Shown here piece after piece: positions 1-8,355 of a DNA stretch of 64,000 bases. The stretch's first letter is position 1. The number at the start of each line of letters is the position of its first letter. The notes beneath the pieces are model-generated. The model did no database searches and was not told the origin of the DNA. It saw nothing but the letters and a program-made list of their open reading frames with translations. Location of the stretch: assembly GCA_963734125.1 (NCBI GenBank), contig CAVTGB010000083.1, forward strand, positions 1 to 64,000. The letters are read 5' to 3'. Source of the stretch: DATARH01 sp963734125 (GTDB lineage Bacteria > Pseudomonadota > Alphaproteobacteria > ATCC43930 > CGMCC-115725). The position numbers were made by a program, and so were the translations under genes.

Positions 1-253
1 GGCGCACCGCGTGATTCGCGAGATCACTGGGCGACACGCCTCGGCGCGTCTGGATCGCCTCGTCCCGCCACCGCCGCAATCGGAACACGCCGCCGGCCGT
101 GATACCGTCCGTGTCGAGGCCGAACCGTGGACCCTTGTTGCGCTCCATCCGCAGCACGCGCCGCGCCTCCGCCATCACGTCCTCCCACCCGGGATCTCGC
201 CGCTGGTCTCTCAAGGGATTCCGATGCGTGTCTCGCAGTCTCCTCTGTCGCAT
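1..253 (-). CDS. Unrecognised protein, 3' end outside window
   Basis: An open frame on the minus strand begins at an ATG at 253 and is still open at the window edge, giving 84 visible codons. The product is rich in Arg and Asp and contains stretches such as RRDPGWEDVMAEARRVL and NKGPRFGLDTDGITAGG, which read more like protein than the overlapping alternative frames. No ribosome binding site is evident before the ATG and I do not recognise a family, so the function is unknown. It is divergent from the peptidase gene to its right. Confidence 0.35.
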   Translation of the reverse strand, partial: MRQRRLRDTHRNPLRDQRRDPGWEDVMAEARRVLRMERNKGPRFGLDTDGITAGGVFRLRRWRDEAIQTRRGVSPSDLANHAVR

Positions 254-375
254 GCGGCACGGCGGAGCAGGCGGCCGCTTCCCGTCACGGTCCCTGTCGA
301 TTCAGACCGCATCGCGGTCGGCAACGAACGTGTCGCTCCGCGCGATCGGCGTCAAGCCGCGCCGCACGGACGCCA

Positions 376-480
376 TCAGTGGCCCCCGTGGTGTTCCACA
401 GCCTGTTGCATGATCGTACGGCTGTCACTCTTGAGGGTCGCCTGGGTGCACATCACCCGTGCTTTCATCCAGGTCGCCAT
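376..480 (-). CDS. Possible small protein, 34 aa
   Basis: A 34-codon frame starts at an ATG at 480 preceded by a good Shine-Dalgarno sequence (GGAGG with a 9-nt spacer). The product begins MATWMKARVMCTQATL and has no recognisable domain, signal peptide or membrane segment. The rest of 254-790 holds no other frame I can support. It could be a real small gene or the start of a decayed one. The ribosome binding site is the only evidence. Confidence 0.25.
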   Translation of the reverse strand: MATWMKARVMCTQATLKSDSRTIMQQAVEHHGGH

Positions 481-790
481 GGGGTGACGCCTCCAAGCGG
501 AGGGCCACACTGCTGCGGCGCCGAACACCTTCGCCGGCCAATGGCTGGGTGCGTACTGCCGGGATGCACCGTCGGATGTGTTGGGGATCCACACCGTCCT
601 GCGCCTGCGGCCGTGAGGTCGGCGTTCGGCGGTGATGTGCACCGGTGCCGGGTGAGCGGATACCTCGTCGTCAACGTGTACGGTGCCGGCTACGTGGTCG
701 ACCCGCTGCACACCCCTGATCTCCACACGCCCTCCCGACCCTCTCGGTGCGACGGACCGGTTGACGGCGGACCCTCCGGCGGGCATCGCG

Positions 791-1984
791 ATGGCTGACC
801 TTCGCACTCTTGGGATGGAACTCGCCGGCCGGGTCGAACCCGAGCGTCTGCGCGATCTCACGATGCGGATGGTGCGTGTGCCGAGTTGGCCGGGCGACGA
901 GCGCGCCATGGCCGACTGTTACTCCCAAATCCTCGAACGCGCCGGGCTCGCCGTGGAATGGGACCGCGCGTGCCCCGAGAGCCCGAGCGTCATCGGACGG
1001 TGGCGGGGCGCCTCCGAGGGCCCGACGCTGCAGCTCGACGGGCACACCGACACCGTGCCGGTGGACCACTCGCCGCCCTACGAAGAGGGTGGCGTCCTGT
1101 ATGGGCGGGGCACCGCGGATATGAAATCCCGCCTGGCGGCGAGCGCCGAGGTCTGCCGGATTCTGATTGCGTCCGGGATCCCGCTGCGCGGTCAACTGCT
1201 GGTCACGGCGCACGGCCAGCATGAGAAGCCGGCGCCGGGCCGACGCCTGCACGAGCCGCTCCTCGCCCTCTTTGAGCGGGGGGTCAAAGGCGACGCATGC
1301 ATTATTCCCGAGGGTCCCGAGCACGAACTGGTGATCACCGGCAAGGGGCTCATGATCTGGGAAGCGGTCTTCCGGCGGGACGGAGAGCCGGTGCATGAGG
1401 TCTGGGGGGGGGCGAACATCCCGAACCCGGTCATGGGTGCGCACCGCTTCATCTCCCTCTTGCAGGAGCGGGCGGAGCGCTGGACACTCGTCGATCCGCT
1501 GGTCGGCGGGGAGTCGTTCTTCGTGGGCGCGTTTCAAGGAGGGGCCCTCTACAACGTGATCCCCACGACGTGCCGGCTCGAGGGTGTGCGTCGGTACCCC
1601 GTGGGACGGAGCTTCGACGCGGCGGCCCAGGAGTTTCGAGAAGTCGCCGCCCAGGTGGCGAGCGAGACGAAGCTGATGGTGGATCTGCACCTGATGAAGA
1701 GCGGTCAGCCATATCGGCTATCGGAGACGGCCCCGGTCGTTCGGGCGGTGCGGTGGGGATACGAAGCCGTGACCGGCAAGGCGATGCCCGTCGCCGGTAT
1801 GCGTTTGTCCGCGGACGCGGCGCAGTTCAACAACCAGGGCGGGATCCCCGCCGTCTACTGCGGGCTCGACAGCGAACGCGGCCACGCCACACCGGAGCAC
1901 GCGCGTCTCGCGGAAATCGTGCGTGGGACCAAGGTCATGCTGATGGCGGCGTTGCACTTTCTCGCCCCGGTCGAGGTCGCCTGA
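791..1984 (+). CDS. M20 family metallopeptidase/deacylase
   Basis: A 397-aa cytoplasmic hydrolase of the M20 dizinc peptidase family (relatives include succinyl-diaminopimelate desuccinylase and acetylornithine deacetylase). Visible motifs are LDGHTDTVP, with the first metal-binding His and the catalytic Asp, and GRGTADMKS, with the bridging Asp. The usual catalytic Glu-Glu pair is not in its standard form: the corresponding stretch reads AHGQHEKPAPG. A C-terminal His occurs in GHATPEHARL. The ATG at 791 is chosen because family similarity starts just after it; in-frame codons further upstream are Pro/Arg-rich and unlike protein. The substrate cannot be deduced. The gene stands alone, followed by the phospholipase-like gene 190 bp downstream. 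Confidence 0.85.
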   Translation: MADLRTLGMELAGRVEPERLRDLTMRMVRVPSWPGDERAMADCYSQILERAGLAVEWDRACPESPSVIGRWRGASEGPTLQLDGHTDTVPVDHSPPYEEGGVLYGRGTADMKSRLAASAEVCRILIASGIPLRGQLLVTAHGQHEKPAPGRRLHEPLLALFERGVKGDACIIPEGPEHELVITGKGLMIWEAVFRRDGEPVHEVWGGANIPNPVMGAHRFISLLQERAERWTLVDPLVGGESFFVGAFQGGALYNVIPTTCRLEGVRRYPVGRSFDAAAQEFREVAAQVASETKLMVDLHLMKSGQPYRLSETAPVVRAVRWGYEAVTGKAMPVAGMRLSADAAQFNNQGGIPAVYCGLDSERGHATPEHARLAEIVRGTKVMLMAALHFLAPVEVA

Positions 1985-2174
1985 ACCCGACGCACATCGC
2001 TGTCGGTCATGACACGGCCATCCGCCGGTCGGGGCAGGGGGTGCACGGTGTGCCGACCGGCGGGGTCTCAACCTTCCGCGAGAGGGGAACCCGCCGTCAG
2101 CCCCGTAACGGGGGGCGGGCATGGTCACGGATCTCCGCGCTCCGGATCTTGTATCCCAAGGAGATGATCGCCTG

Positions 2175-2714
2175 ATGCGCGCCGTGTTGCGCTCGTCCGC
2201 CATCGTGTTCGTGCTGATCGTGGGCGCGTCCGCGCCCCCCGTACTCGGTCAATCGGCCACCGCGACGGGCAGCCTGTCGGTGTACTTCAGTCCCCAGGAC
2301 CGGCCCGGGGACGCCGTTGTCCGGGCGTTTACGTCGGCGCGACGGGAGATCCTCGCCGCGATCTACGAGTTCACCGAGACACAGATCGCCGACGCCCTCG
2401 TCGCCGCCTCTCGTCGCCACGTCGATGTCTGGCTGTTGATGGACGAGAGCGTGTCGCGTGATCGGGGGAGCCAGGCATTCCGTCTGGCGCAGACGTTCGG
2501 CTCGCATGCGCGGATCCGCGCCGGCATCAGCGGGGCGTCCGGAATCTTGCACGACAAGTTCGCGGTCGTCGACGACACCCGCGTCCTCACCGGGAGCTTC
2601 AACTGGACGTACAGTGCAGAGGATCGGAATTGGGAGAATCTGGTGATTATCGAGAGCGTGCCCGTCGCGCAGGCGTACGCGCGGGAGTTTCATCACATCT
2701 GGGACGCCCCGTAG
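2175..2714 (+). CDS. Secreted phospholipase D-like (single HKD) protein
   Basis: A 179-aa protein with an N-terminal hydrophobic signal peptide (MRAVLRSSAIVFVLIVGAS, likely cleaved after VLGQ) and one phospholipase D-like domain. The catalytic HKD signature is seen as ILHDKFAVVDD followed by GSFNWT. Proteins of this size with one HKD motif normally dimerise to build the active site and include nucleases (Nuc/EndA type) as well as phosphodiesterases. The start is fixed by an AAGGAG ribosome binding site at 2159-2164. Export to the periplasm or cell surface is inferred. No neighbour suggests a substrate. Confidence 0.85.
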   Translation: MRAVLRSSAIVFVLIVGASAPPVLGQSATATGSLSVYFSPQDRPGDAVVRAFTSARREILAAIYEFTETQIADALVAASRRHVDVWLLMDESVSRDRGSQAFRLAQTFGSHARIRAGISGASGILHDKFAVVDDTRVLTGSFNWTYSAEDRNWENLVIIESVPVAQAYAREFHHIWDAP

Positions 2715-2754
2715 GCCCGAGTCTCGCCGCCGAGCGTGTGGTAGTCCCCGACGC

Positions 2755-2973
2755 TCAGTTGGGGCGCGGGACCACCTCTCGCGGGGCGCCGCCGCTGCGC
2801 ACGTACGTCGCCACGAGATACGATCCGATGACGAAAAGGAACGCCAACACTTGGGCCGCGATGCTTTCCCGGCTGTTGTAGAGGGAGAACCAGACGTTCA
2901 TCCAGTCCGGCAGTTCGAAGTGCAGCAGCTTGGCGGTCGCGATCCAATGGGGGATCGCGCTGGGTCCGTGTCG
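2755..2973 (-). pseudogene. C-terminal fragment of an FTR1-like iron permease
   Basis: Immediately after the TAA of the upstream ATP-binding gene, and in the same frame, about 73 codons encode HWIATAKLLHFELPDWMN, then a predicted membrane helix (VLAFLFVIGSYLVATYV) and a short hydrophilic tail ending at 2755. This resembles the last helix of FTR1/EfeU-type iron permeases, an assignment from memory of the family. There is no credible start codon and no N-terminal portion with the REXXE motifs, so it is a relic. Its position beside an iron-type ABC transporter fits an iron-uptake locus that lost sequence by deletion. Confidence 0.5.
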
Positions 2974-4065
2974 TTATCCGGCGTCGCGACTGCGGGCGCT
3001 CGCCCACGGATGAGTTTCTGCGCCCCACGCTTTCACCGGTCCGGTGGCGCGAATGGTCACGGCGGTGCCCACCGGGAGCGGCGGCCGCCCGGCGAGGCGC
3101 GCACGAATTCGCGTGCCCGGACCGACGGACTGGGCCGTTTCGACCGCGATCACGACGTCGTGCCCGTAATAGTGGAACTCCGTGACGCGACCGGGGAGAC
3201 CGTCGGCCGCGGCGCCTGCTTCCACCTGGACCTGCTCGGGGCGGATCAGCACGAGGACGTGCTCTGCCTCGCCGATGGCGGGAGTGCCCTCGCTGACCGG
3301 CAATGCCCCGAGCGACGTCACCGCCAGCCGTCCGCGCATGACGCCCTGGATGAGGTTGGCTTCGCCGACGAAGCCGGCCACGGTCGGGTCCACGGGCGTA
3401 GCGTAAAGTTCTTCCGGCTTGTTGCACTGCACGACGCGCCCGCCGCGTAGCACGGCGACTTGATCCGCGAGCGAGAGTGCTTCGTCCTGGTCGTGGGTGA
3501 CGAGCACCGCGGTGATGCCGGTCTCGCGCAGCACCCGCCGCACATCGGCCCGTACCGCCGCGCGTAGCGCAGCGTCCAGGGACGCGAACGGTTCGTCGAG
3601 TAGGACGAGGCCCGGCCGCGGGGCGAGCGCCCGGGCCAGCGCGACCCGCTGCTGCTGGCCGCCGGAGAGCTGGTGAGGATAGCGGTTCTCGAGCCCGGCC
3701 AATCCGACGAGGGCGAGGAGCTCCTCGACCCGGCCTGCCCGTTCGCGGCGCGGCAGCCCGAAGCCGACGTTGCCGGTCGTGGTCAGATGCGGAAAGAGCG
3801 CGCCGTCTTGCGGTACGTACCCGATCCGCCGTTGTTCCGGCGGGAGATGGATCTGATCGTCCTCCACGACCGTGCCGTTCAGCGCCACGCGGCCGAGGTC
3901 GGCGCGCTCGAATCCGGCGAGGATGCGGAGCAGCGTGGTCTTGCCGCTTCCCGAGGCGCCGAGCACGGCCGTGAGCGATCCACCCGGCACCTCGAGGTCG
4001 ACCCCGGTCAAGACTCGATGCGCGCCAAACGTCTTGCACACCCCCGAGATGGTGAGCGTGGTCAC
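2974..4065 (-). CDS. ABC transporter ATP-binding protein, Fe3+/thiamine (Fbp-like) type
   Basis: A 363-aa importer ATPase. Motifs are all present: Walker A GASGSGKTTLL, Q-loop VPQDGALFP, signature LSGGQQQRVALARAL, Walker B LVLLDEPFASLD and switch His in VTHDQDEAL. The C-terminal third is a TOBE-like regulatory region (about residues 240-355), as in FbpC/PotA relatives. Translation probably starts at GTG 4065, which overlaps the stop of the permease gene by four bases (GTGA), indicating translational coupling. Substrate is inferred as ferric iron from the fused two-unit permease and the adjacent FTR1-like fragment; thiamine, spermidine or phosphonate cannot be excluded. No periplasmic binding protein is visible. 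Confidence 0.85.
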   Translation of the reverse strand: MTTLTISGVCKTFGAHRVLTGVDLEVPGGSLTAVLGASGSGKTTLLRILAGFERADLGRVALNGTVVEDDQIHLPPEQRRIGYVPQDGALFPHLTTTGNVGFGLPRRERAGRVEELLALVGLAGLENRYPHQLSGGQQQRVALARALAPRPGLVLLDEPFASLDAALRAAVRADVRRVLRETGITAVLVTHDQDEALSLADQVAVLRGGRVVQCNKPEELYATPVDPTVAGFVGEANLIQGVMRGRLAVTSLGALPVSEGTPAIGEAEHVLVLIRPEQVQVEAGAAADGLPGRVTEFHYYGHDVVIAVETAQSVGPGTRIRARLAGRPPLPVGTAVTIRATGPVKAWGAETHPWASARSRDAG

Positions 4066-5552
4066 GGCGATCGGGGAGCGTTCGATGTGAGGCGATCGAG
4101 CCAGCGTCCCAGCACGTAGATGGGGACCACGGACACGCCGAGCATCGCCGCAGCGAACGGCGCCGCCGCCCGGTAGGCGAGGTCGTTGGAGTAGGCCCAA
4201 AACTGCGTCGCGAGGGTCTGCACCCCAGTGGGCACCAGCACCAACGTCGCCGTGAGCTCGGTGACCGCGGTGAGGAAGGTAAGGAAAAAGGCGGCCAGCA
4301 CGCCCGGGGCAATCAGCGGCAGCGTGACCCTCGTCAGAACCCCCAACGGACGCTGACCCAGGGAACGGGCGACCTCTTCGAGTGCTGGGGGCACGCGGGC
4401 GACCGACGCCCGCATGGCCACCAAGGCCCGCGGAAAGAACATCACCGCGTACGCGACCACGAGGAGCGTCGCGCTTTGGTAGGCGAAGCGCGCGTAGCGC
4501 ACCGCAAAGAACACAAGCGCGAGGGCGACGACCAAGCCCGGAAGCGCCTGCACGAGCAGGCTCGCGCGCTCGACGGCCGCGACGAGACGCCCGCGGTGTC
4601 GCACCGCCAGAATCGCGGCAGGCAACGCGAGCAGCGTGGTGAGTGCGGCAGCGGACGCACTGTAGGCCGCGGTATGCCAGGCTGCGTCGGCGAGGGATGA
4701 CGTGAGGGGGAGGCTGGTGCGTTGGTGGGAGGCGAGCCAGTAGCCGATCGCCCCGGCGGGAACACCCACCGCCAGCGCGAACAGGACCGTCATCCCCGCG
4801 AGCACCGGCAGCGTGGCCCGCCCGAGTGGTGCCCGGCTGACGCCGCGGGCCCGGGGTTGAGGCCGGGCCCGCCGGCCGCCGCGGCCGCATGCGGCTTCCC
4901 CGCTGAGAACCGCCAGCCCGAGCGCCACTACCACGAGCGACAGCGCCGCGGCCGCCGGGGTATTGAAGCCGACCTCAAACTCGGTGAAGATCTCGGTGGT
5001 GAAGGTCTGGTATCGCATGATGGAAAAGGCACCGTATTCGGCGAGCAGGTACAGCGCCACGAGGAGGCACCCGCCGAAGACTGCCACCTGGGCCTGACGC
5101 AGCGTGACGAACCAAAACGTCCGCAGGGGCCCGAGGCCGAGACTCCGCGCCACTTCCTCTTGGGCGGGGTCGGCGCTCCGAAAGCTGGCGGCCACCGGGA
5201 GATACACGAGCGGATACAGACCGAGGGTGAGCACCAGGGCCGCTCCGGCCAGTCCCGCGAGCGACGGGAAGAGGGACGCCCAGCCCCACGCGATCACGAA
5301 ATCGGGAATCGCGACGGGTAGCACGATGAGGGCTGCCCATACCCGTCGGCCCGGCACCGCCGTTCGCTCGGTCACCCATGCCAGCGCTGTTCCGATCGCC
5401 GCGCTGGCCGCCGTCACCACGACCGTGAGCTGTATGGTGTTCCAGAGCAGGGTCCCCGTCAACCCGCGGAACAGGAGTTGTGAGAGGGCCCAGGCTGGAG
5501 GATTACCTCCTCCTCGAAGGCTCGAACTAAGGATCGCGGGATGCGTGGTCAT
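4062..5552 (-). CDS. ABC transporter permease, fused two-unit Fbp type, N-terminus probably lost
   Basis: A 496-aa inner-membrane protein with two tandem permease units, each carrying an EAA loop (EEVARSLGLGPL near residue 133 and EEVARSLGQRPL near 390) that contacts the ATPase. I count about 11 helices. The second unit has six, but the first appears to lack its usual opening helix: the protein begins with a polar stretch (MTTHPAILSSSLRGGG) and goes straight to the helix with WNTIQLTVVV. The break coincides with the start of the excisionase/integrase module at about 5500-5560, so the 5' end was probably replaced. It forms an operon with the ATP-binding gene. Confidence 0.8.
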   Translation of the reverse strand: MTTHPAILSSSLRGGGNPPAWALSQLLFRGLTGTLLWNTIQLTVVVTAASAAIGTALAWVTERTAVPGRRVWAALIVLPVAIPDFVIAWGWASLFPSLAGLAGAALVLTLGLYPLVYLPVAASFRSADPAQEEVARSLGLGPLRTFWFVTLRQAQVAVFGGCLLVALYLLAEYGAFSIMRYQTFTTEIFTEFEVGFNTPAAAALSLVVVALGLAVLSGEAACGRGGRRARPQPRARGVSRAPLGRATLPVLAGMTVLFALAVGVPAGAIGYWLASHQRTSLPLTSSLADAAWHTAAYSASAAALTTLLALPAAILAVRHRGRLVAAVERASLLVQALPGLVVALALVFFAVRYARFAYQSATLLVVAYAVMFFPRALVAMRASVARVPPALEEVARSLGQRPLGVLTRVTLPLIAPGVLAAFFLTFLTAVTELTATLVLVPTGVQTLATQFWAYSNDLAYRAAAPFAAAMLGVSVVPIYVLGRWLDRLTSNAPRSP

Positions 5553-5581
5553 GAACCTGGGTCATGTGTGAGGTACTCGCC

Positions 5582-5803
5582 ATGAATCTGTCGGACCTTC
5601 AAGGCTCGCAAGCAGTGGCACCGAGTCCCTGGTTAACCGTTGACGAAGCGGCTCAACGCGCCCGCTGCGGCGTCAAGACTATTTATCGCGAGGTGCGCGC
5701 CGGCCGCTTGCGAGCGGCACGGGTTGGAGGCCGCCGCGAATTGCGGTTGTTGTCGGCGTGGGTCGATGAATGGCTGGTGGAGTCTACCGCCGTTCCGACT
5801 TGA
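5582..5803 (+). CDS. Excisionase-family helix-turn-helix protein
   Basis: A 73-aa DNA-binding protein of the excisionase/MerR-like HTH_17 type. The hallmark reads WLTVDEAAQRARCGVKTIYR, followed by AGRLRAARVGGRRELR and a terminal helix with Trp (SAWVDEWLVES). Such proteins act as recombination directionality factors or repressors next to integrases. An earlier in-frame ATG at 5564 is possible. The gene lies 57 bp before the integrase, and its stop codon overlaps a TTGACA box (5800-5805). It belongs to the mobile module. Confidence 0.8.
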   Translation: MNLSDLQGSQAVAPSPWLTVDEAAQRARCGVKTIYREVRAGRLRAARVGGRRELRLLSAWVDEWLVESTAVPT

Positions 5804-5825
5804 CACCTCGGCTACGATGCCAGCA

Positions 5826-5846
5826 GACGCTCAATGATTGAGCGTC
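5826..5846 (+). promoter_or_regulatory. Perfect 10-bp inverted repeat before the integrase gene
   Basis: GACGCTCAAT and ATTGAGCGTC are exact reverse complements separated by one base. The palindrome lies between the excisionase stop and the integrase start, 15 bp before the ATG at 5861. It is a likely operator or core-type binding site for the adjacent HTH protein or integrase; the assignment is by position only. Confidence 0.5.
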
Positions 5847-5860
5847 AGAAAGGATGAGCG

Positions 5861-7168
5861 ATGCCGAACAATCGCAACGGCGGGTTACGAAAACGCTGTG
5901 CGTGTCCACGGCGAATCTGGGCGAAGTGTGCCCACGGCTGGCACTTGAATTTCAAGTGGCATGGCGTGCACTATCGCCTGAGCCTGGATCGAGAGATGGG
6001 CCGACCCATCACGAGCAAACGCGAAGCGCAGGCTGAGGCGGATCGGATTCGAGCTGACATTCGAGACGGACGGTTCAGGGCGCTCGCTGGCCCCTCTGCA
6101 ACGCTCGAACAACTCGGAGAACTATATTTCGGCAAGCATCTCAGTAGGAACGGGGAGCCCTTGCCGAAATACGAGCGACACCGCTGGAACCTGATGATGC
6201 GGACTAGCGTTCCACGCGCGAACGGGATCAGGCAGCGCCTTGGCGCAATCGCGGCCAGCGCCGTCACGAAGCACGACGTTGAGGGGTTCCAGGAATTCCA
6301 TCGGCAGGTTCATCGGGAGCCATTCGTTGATGGTCGCGGTCGCCAGCGGGTTCGACGACGTGGAGGACCCGTGGGGGCGAATCGGTGTCTGCTGCGTTTG
6401 CGCGCGTTCTACAACTGGGCGCTCGCCAACGACTACGTCACGCAGACGCCGTTCAAACGGGGCCCCGCGACTGTCATTCACATGTTCAAGGAAATGGAGC
6501 GCGAACGGCGGCTTGAGCCAGGCGAGGAGGACCGGCTGCTTCCGGCGTGCAGTCCACATCTCCGGGCACTGGTGACAGCCGCGTTGGAGACGTGTTGCCG
6601 CGTCAGCGAATTGCTCAAGTTGCAGTGGAGGCAGGTGCGCTTCGACCTCAATGAGCTTCGCCTTCCGGCGCGCAACACCAAAGCCCGGCGACTGCGCATC
6701 TTGCCGATGTCAATGCGGCTGCGCGCGCTCTTAGAGATGCGGTCGCATGCGCCGACGGGCCAGGCATTTGGACCAGAGGCGTTCGTCTTTGGGAACGAGG
6801 TGGGGGAGCAAATCGAGTCGGTCGACACCGCTTGGAACGCGGCGTGCCGTCGCGCGGGCATCATCGGGCTCCACTTTCACGACTTGCGCCGGGAGGGCGG
6901 TTCGCGTCTACTAGAAGGCGGCATGCCCGAGCATTACGTGCAACGTTTTCTGGATCACGCGAATCTGTCGACCACGTCGCGCTACTTGAAGACGACGCGG
7001 CGGGGGATGCATGAGGCGCTCAGGCGCGTCGACGAGCGCCGCACCCGTTGCACAACTGTTGCACACGGCGTCGATTCTGCGCTAGCGTTGACAGAGCGTT
7101 CCCCTGAGCCTCAGGCGACAGAAATTCCTCTCGCTGAGGCATTTACAGGTCAGCTACTCACCAATTAA
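5861..7168 (+). CDS. Tyrosine recombinase (phage-type integrase)
   Basis: A 435-aa site-specific recombinase. The catalytic domain shows the family residues in order: Arg in ETCCRVSELLKLQW, Lys in NTKARRLRILP, the HXXR box in HFHDLRREGG, the second His in FLDHANLSTT and the nucleophilic Tyr in SRYLKTTRRG. The N-terminus has a Cys/His-rich segment (CACPRRIWAKCAHGWH) that may bind zinc, then an arm-binding/SAM-like region. The ribosome binding site AAAGGA at 5848-5853 sets the ATG at 5861. The stop codon lies next to a tRNA-Cys-like 5' end, compatible with a tRNA-associated element, though the contig changes genome right after it. Confidence 0.9.
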   Translation: MPNNRNGGLRKRCACPRRIWAKCAHGWHLNFKWHGVHYRLSLDREMGRPITSKREAQAEADRIRADIRDGRFRALAGPSATLEQLGELYFGKHLSRNGEPLPKYERHRWNLMMRTSVPRANGIRQRLGAIAASAVTKHDVEGFQEFHRQVHREPFVDGRGRQRVRRRGGPVGANRCLLRLRAFYNWALANDYVTQTPFKRGPATVIHMFKEMERERRLEPGEEDRLLPACSPHLRALVTAALETCCRVSELLKLQWRQVRFDLNELRLPARNTKARRLRILPMSMRLRALLEMRSHAPTGQAFGPEAFVFGNEVGEQIESVDTAWNAACRRAGIIGLHFHDLRREGGSRLLEGGMPEHYVQRFLDHANLSTTSRYLKTTRRGMHEALRRVDERRTRCTTVAHGVDSALALTERSPEPQATEIPLAEAFTGQLLTN

Positions 7169-7187
7169 GGCGCCGTCGCCAAGTGGT
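7169..7187 (+). other. Fragment matching the 5' end of a tRNA-Cys; contig junction
   Basis: The 19 bases GGCGCCGTCGCCAAGTGGT match the usual start of many bacterial tRNA-Cys genes (acceptor strand plus D-arm), from memory of the family. The match stops at 7187: the expected AAGGC continuation is replaced by metK coding sequence. No acceptor 3' strand, anticodon or T-arm follows. It starts directly after the integrase stop codon. I read it as the end of one assembled piece joined to another through a few shared bases (GGT or GGTCT). Confidence 0.55.
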
Positions 7188-8310
7188 CTCCGACGCGCTG
7201 GTCGATCATTTCTTGACGGACGAGCCCGAGGCCCGGTGCGGTATCGAAACGCTGGCAACGACCAACCATGTCGTCCTGGCCGGCGAAGTGCGCGGCCCGA
7301 AATCATGGCATCTGGATGACGGCCGGCTGTCGCCGCCGACCAAAGACGCGCTGATCGAGGTGGCGCGGCATGCGGTGCGCGATATCGGCTACGAGCAGGA
7401 CGGTTTCCACTGGGAGCGCGCCCACGTCGAATGCCTGATCCACGGGCAGTCGCCGAATATCTCAATCGGCGTCGACGAGAAGGGCAACAAGCCCGAGGGG
7501 GCCGGCGACCAGGGCATGATGTTCGGCTATGCCTGCAGCGAGACGCCCGAATTGATGCCGGCGCCGATCTTTTACGCGCATGCGATCCTGCGCTCGCTGT
7601 CCGAGGCGCGCAAATCGGGGGCGGAGCCGCTGCTCGGGCCGGATGCCAAGAGCCAGGTGACGCTGCAATATATCGGCGGCAAGCCGGTGCGGGCGGCCGC
7701 AGTCCTGGTGTCGACCCAGCATTCCCCGACGATTGGCCAGGACGAAGTGCGCGAGATCGTCCGGCCGCATGTCGTCAACGTCCTGCCCGAGGGCTGGATG
7801 TGCGACGAGGACCATTTCTACATCAATCCGACCGGGCTCTTCGTCATCGGCGGTCCGGACGGCGATTGCGGCCTGACCGGACGCAAGATCATTGTCGATA
7901 CCTACGGCGGGGCGGCCCCGCACGGCGGCGGCGCGTTTTCCGGCAAGGACCCGACCAAGGTGGATCGATCGGCCGCCTATGCGGCCCGCTACCTCGCCAA
8001 AAATGTCGTCGCCGCCGGCCTCGCCGAACGCTGCACGATCCAGGTTGCCTACGCGATCGGCATCGCCCAGCCGCTGTCGGTCTATGTCGAGACCGACGGG
8101 ACCGCCAAGGTGGATGAGGACCGGCTGTCGCGCGTGCTGCAGGAGGTGATGGATCTGTCGCCGAGCGGCATCCGCAAGCATTTGGGACTGAACAAGCCGA
8201 TCTATGCCCGCACCGCCGCCTATGGCCATTTCGGCCGCCCGCCCGACCCCGATGGCGGCTTCTCGTGGGAGCGGCTCGACCTCGTCGCCGAGTTGCGCCG
8301 CGCCTTCTAA
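7183..8310 (+). CDS. metK: S-adenosylmethionine synthetase, 5' truncated
   Basis: MetK makes S-adenosylmethionine from ATP and methionine. The visible 375 residues align from the VSDALVD segment to the usual C-terminus and include EGAGDQGMMFGYA, NPTGLFVIGGPDGD, the GGGAFSGKDPTKVDRSAAYA region and KPIYARTAAYGHFG. About 24 N-terminal residues are missing, including the GHPDK motif that binds ATP, and no genuine start codon exists; GTG 7183 is only where the frame becomes readable. The truncation coincides with the genome junction at 7187, so the native gene was probably intact. Its alphaproteobacterial character and linkage to trmB and rimP place it in the right-hand genome. Confidence 0.9.
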   Translation: MVSDALVDHFLTDEPEARCGIETLATTNHVVLAGEVRGPKSWHLDDGRLSPPTKDALIEVARHAVRDIGYEQDGFHWERAHVECLIHGQSPNISIGVDEKGNKPEGAGDQGMMFGYACSETPELMPAPIFYAHAILRSLSEARKSGAEPLLGPDAKSQVTLQYIGGKPVRAAAVLVSTQHSPTIGQDEVREIVRPHVVNVLPEGWMCDEDHFYINPTGLFVIGGPDGDCGLTGRKIIVDTYGGAAPHGGGAFSGKDPTKVDRSAAYAARYLAKNVVAAGLAERCTIQVAYAIGIAQPLSVYVETDGTAKVDEDRLSRVLQEVMDLSPSGIRKHLGLNKPIYARTAAYGHFGRPPDPDGGFSWERLDLVAELRRAF

Positions 8311-8355
8311 GACGGCTGTGCCGAGGGGCCTTGCCAGGGACCTTGCCGAGGGACC

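Noticed and set aside
7169..7187. Functional tRNA-Cys gene
   Set aside because: Only the first 19 nt match; no anticodon arm, T-arm or 3' acceptor strand follows.
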